Assembly (NCBI GenBank): GCA_017500625.1 | Contig: JAFVYX010000224.1 | Location: forward strand, 1-13,925 | Length of the DNA: 13,925 bases | From: Clostridia bacterium | Lineage (GTDB): Bacteria; Bacillota_A; Clostridia; Oscillospirales; CAG-272 | Direction: 5' to 3' | In this document: piece by piece, positions 12,770 to 13,925 of the stretch | Layout: each line of letters opens with the position of its first letter | How positions within the stretch are numbered: the first letter of the stretch is position 1 | Translations under genes and position numbers: made by a program | Notes under the pieces: generated by a model | Seen by the model: only the letters and a program-made list of their open reading frames with translations | Databases searched by the model: none | Told to the model about the DNA's origin: nothing

Positions 12770-13925
12770 ATGAATTACGACGTTATCATCATCGGTGCCG
12801 GCCCCGGCGGTATCTTCTCCGCCTACGAGCTTTTGGAAAAGCGCCCCGATATGAGGATCGCCGTCTTTGAGGCGGGGCATGCGCTCAGCCGTCGCCGCTG
12901 CCCGATTGACGGGGATAAGGTCAAGTCCTGCATCGGCTGCGCCACCTGCTCGATCATGAGCGGCTTTGGCGGCGCGGGCGCTTTCTCGGACGGCAAATAC
13001 AACATCACAAACGACTTCGGCGGCACGCTGCACGAGTACATCGGTAAGCGGCGCGCCCTGGAGCTTATGCATTACGTGGACGAGATCAATATGCGCTACG
13101 GCGGTGAGGGCACGCGCCTCTTTTCCACCGCGGGCACGGGGATCCGCAAGGAGTGTATGCAGAACGACCTGCACCTGCTTGACGCCTCGGTCCGTCACCT
13201 CGGCACCGACATCAATTACGTGGTGCTGGAAAACCTCTACGCCCACCTTTGCGAGCGTGTCGATTTCTTCTTCGATACGCCCGTCACCTCGGTCGAGAGG
13301 GACGAGGAGGGCTACCGCATTCACGCGGGGGACGCCGCCTACACCTGCCGCTACTGCATCGTGTCGGTCGGCCGCAGCGGCAGCAAGTGGATGGAGCGCG
13401 TTTGCCGTGAGCTGGAGATCCCCACCCACTCCAACCGCGTGGACATCGGTGTGCGCGTGGAGCTGCCCGCCGAGGTGTTCTCGCACCTGACCGACGAGCT
13501 TTACGAGAGCAAGATCGTTTACCGCACCGAAAAGTACGGCGATAAGGTCCGCACCTTCTGCATGAATCCGCGCGGCGTCGTCGTCAATGAGAACACGAAC
13601 GGCATCATCACCGTCAACGGCCACAGCTATGAGGATCCCGCCAAGTGGACCGATAACACAAACTTCGCCCTGCTTGTTGCCAAGCATTTCTCGGAGCCCT
13701 TCAAGGACTCGAACGGCTACGGTGAGTCGATCGCGCGCCTCAGCAATATGCTGGGCGGCGGCGTCATCGTCCAGCGCTTCGGCGACCTGATCCGCGGCCG
13801 CCGCTCGACACCCCAGCGCATCGAGGAGGCGTTCATCACTCCCACCATGACCGCCACCCCCGGCGACCTCAGTCTCGTGCTTCCGAAGCGCCTGCTTGAC
13901 GGCATCATCGAGATGATCTACGCCC
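12770..13925 (+). CDS. FAD-dependent dehydrogenase, COG2509-like (incomplete, runs off the right edge)
   Basis: The first 385 residues of a flavoprotein are present, with no stop before the window ends. The dinucleotide-binding motif is VIIIGAGPGGIFSAYEL (residues 5-21) with the acidic strand end VFEAG (32-36). A cysteine cluster C44-P, C54, C57 and C60 precedes GFGGAGAFSDGK, a combination typical of the uncharacterised COG2509 FAD-dependent dehydrogenases. A second FAD-contact pattern, CIVSVGRSGSKW, follows near residue 198. AAGGAG lies about 7 nt before the ATG. The cysteines could bind metal or act in redox. Its substrate is unknown. It is divergent from xpt and has its own strong promoter. 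Confidence 0.8.
   Translation, partial: MNYDVIIIGAGPGGIFSAYELLEKRPDMRIAVFEAGHALSRRRCPIDGDKVKSCIGCATCSIMSGFGGAGAFSDGKYNITNDFGGTLHEYIGKRRALELMHYVDEINMRYGGEGTRLFSTAGTGIRKECMQNDLHLLDASVRHLGTDINYVVLENLYAHLCERVDFFFDTPVTSVERDEEGYRIHAGDAAYTCRYCIVSVGRSGSKWMERVCRELEIPTHSNRVDIGVRVELPAEVFSHLTDELYESKIVYRTEKYGDKVRTFCMNPRGVVVNENTNGIITVNGHSYEDPAKWTDNTNFALLVAKHFSEPFKDSNGYGESIARLSNMLGGGVIVQRFGDLIRGRRSTPQRIEEAFITPTMTATPGDLSLVLPKRLLDGIIEMIYA

Noticed and set aside
12632..12770. Purine riboswitch or other aptamer upstream of xpt
   Set aside because: Both divergent promoters occupy the gap and the xpt leader is only about 25 nt; no aptamer-like pairing was seen.
12731..13687. Minus-strand open frame opposite the FAD dehydrogenase
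   Set aside because: The plus strand has a consensus promoter, an SD and FAD-binding motifs; the minus frame has none of these.

Overview
The window looks like chromosomal DNA of a GC-rich member of the Firmicutes/Clostridia, probably a gut or rumen anaerobe. The evidence is GC of roughly 60% by eye, strong AGGAGG-type Shine-Dalgarno (SD) sites, near-consensus sigma-A promoters with 17-bp spacers, intrinsic terminators after most units, and gene content typical of such bacteria (PHP histidinol phosphatase, tributyrin-type esterase, short Xpt, COG2509-type FAD dehydrogenase). Genus cannot be assigned from this sequence.

Layout, left to right. A HisJ-type phosphatase (55-855, +) converges on a three-gene minus-strand operon, read from right to left: sugar isomerase/epimerase TIM barrel (4711-3881), a divergent glycoside-hydrolase-like protein (3831-1672) and an esterase (1655-897). 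Its promoter lies at 4757-4785 and its terminator at 858-885. Next comes a compact AT-richer island (about 4790-5890). It holds a candidate structured small RNA with its own promoter and terminator, a small Xre-type repressor gene (-) and a divergent SLOG/DUF1273-like gene (+). Two near-identical 16-bp palindromic operators frame the SLOG promoter.

A second minus-strand carbohydrate operon (8831-5915) encodes Gfo/Idh/MocA oxidoreductase, TIM-barrel isomerase and a second Gfo/Idh/MocA oxidoreductase. It is divergent from an AraC-family regulator (8974-9786, +). The isomerase is a close paralogue of the one in the first operon. Phased TTGC-containing 11-bp repeats in the AraC/operon intergenic region are candidate operators, and the first operon has a TTGC at the same distance from its -35 box. 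I infer that both operons, and perhaps the hydrolase and esterase, serve one oxidative pathway for an unusual sugar or glycoside under this regulator.

To the right are a membrane-anchored alpha/beta hydrolase and a metallophosphoesterase (11941-9819, -), xanthine phosphoribosyltransferase xpt (12631-12050, -) without room for a purine riboswitch, and a divergent COG2509-like FAD dehydrogenase (12770 to the right edge, +, incomplete). No tRNA, rRNA, CRISPR array, transposase or phage structural gene was seen.
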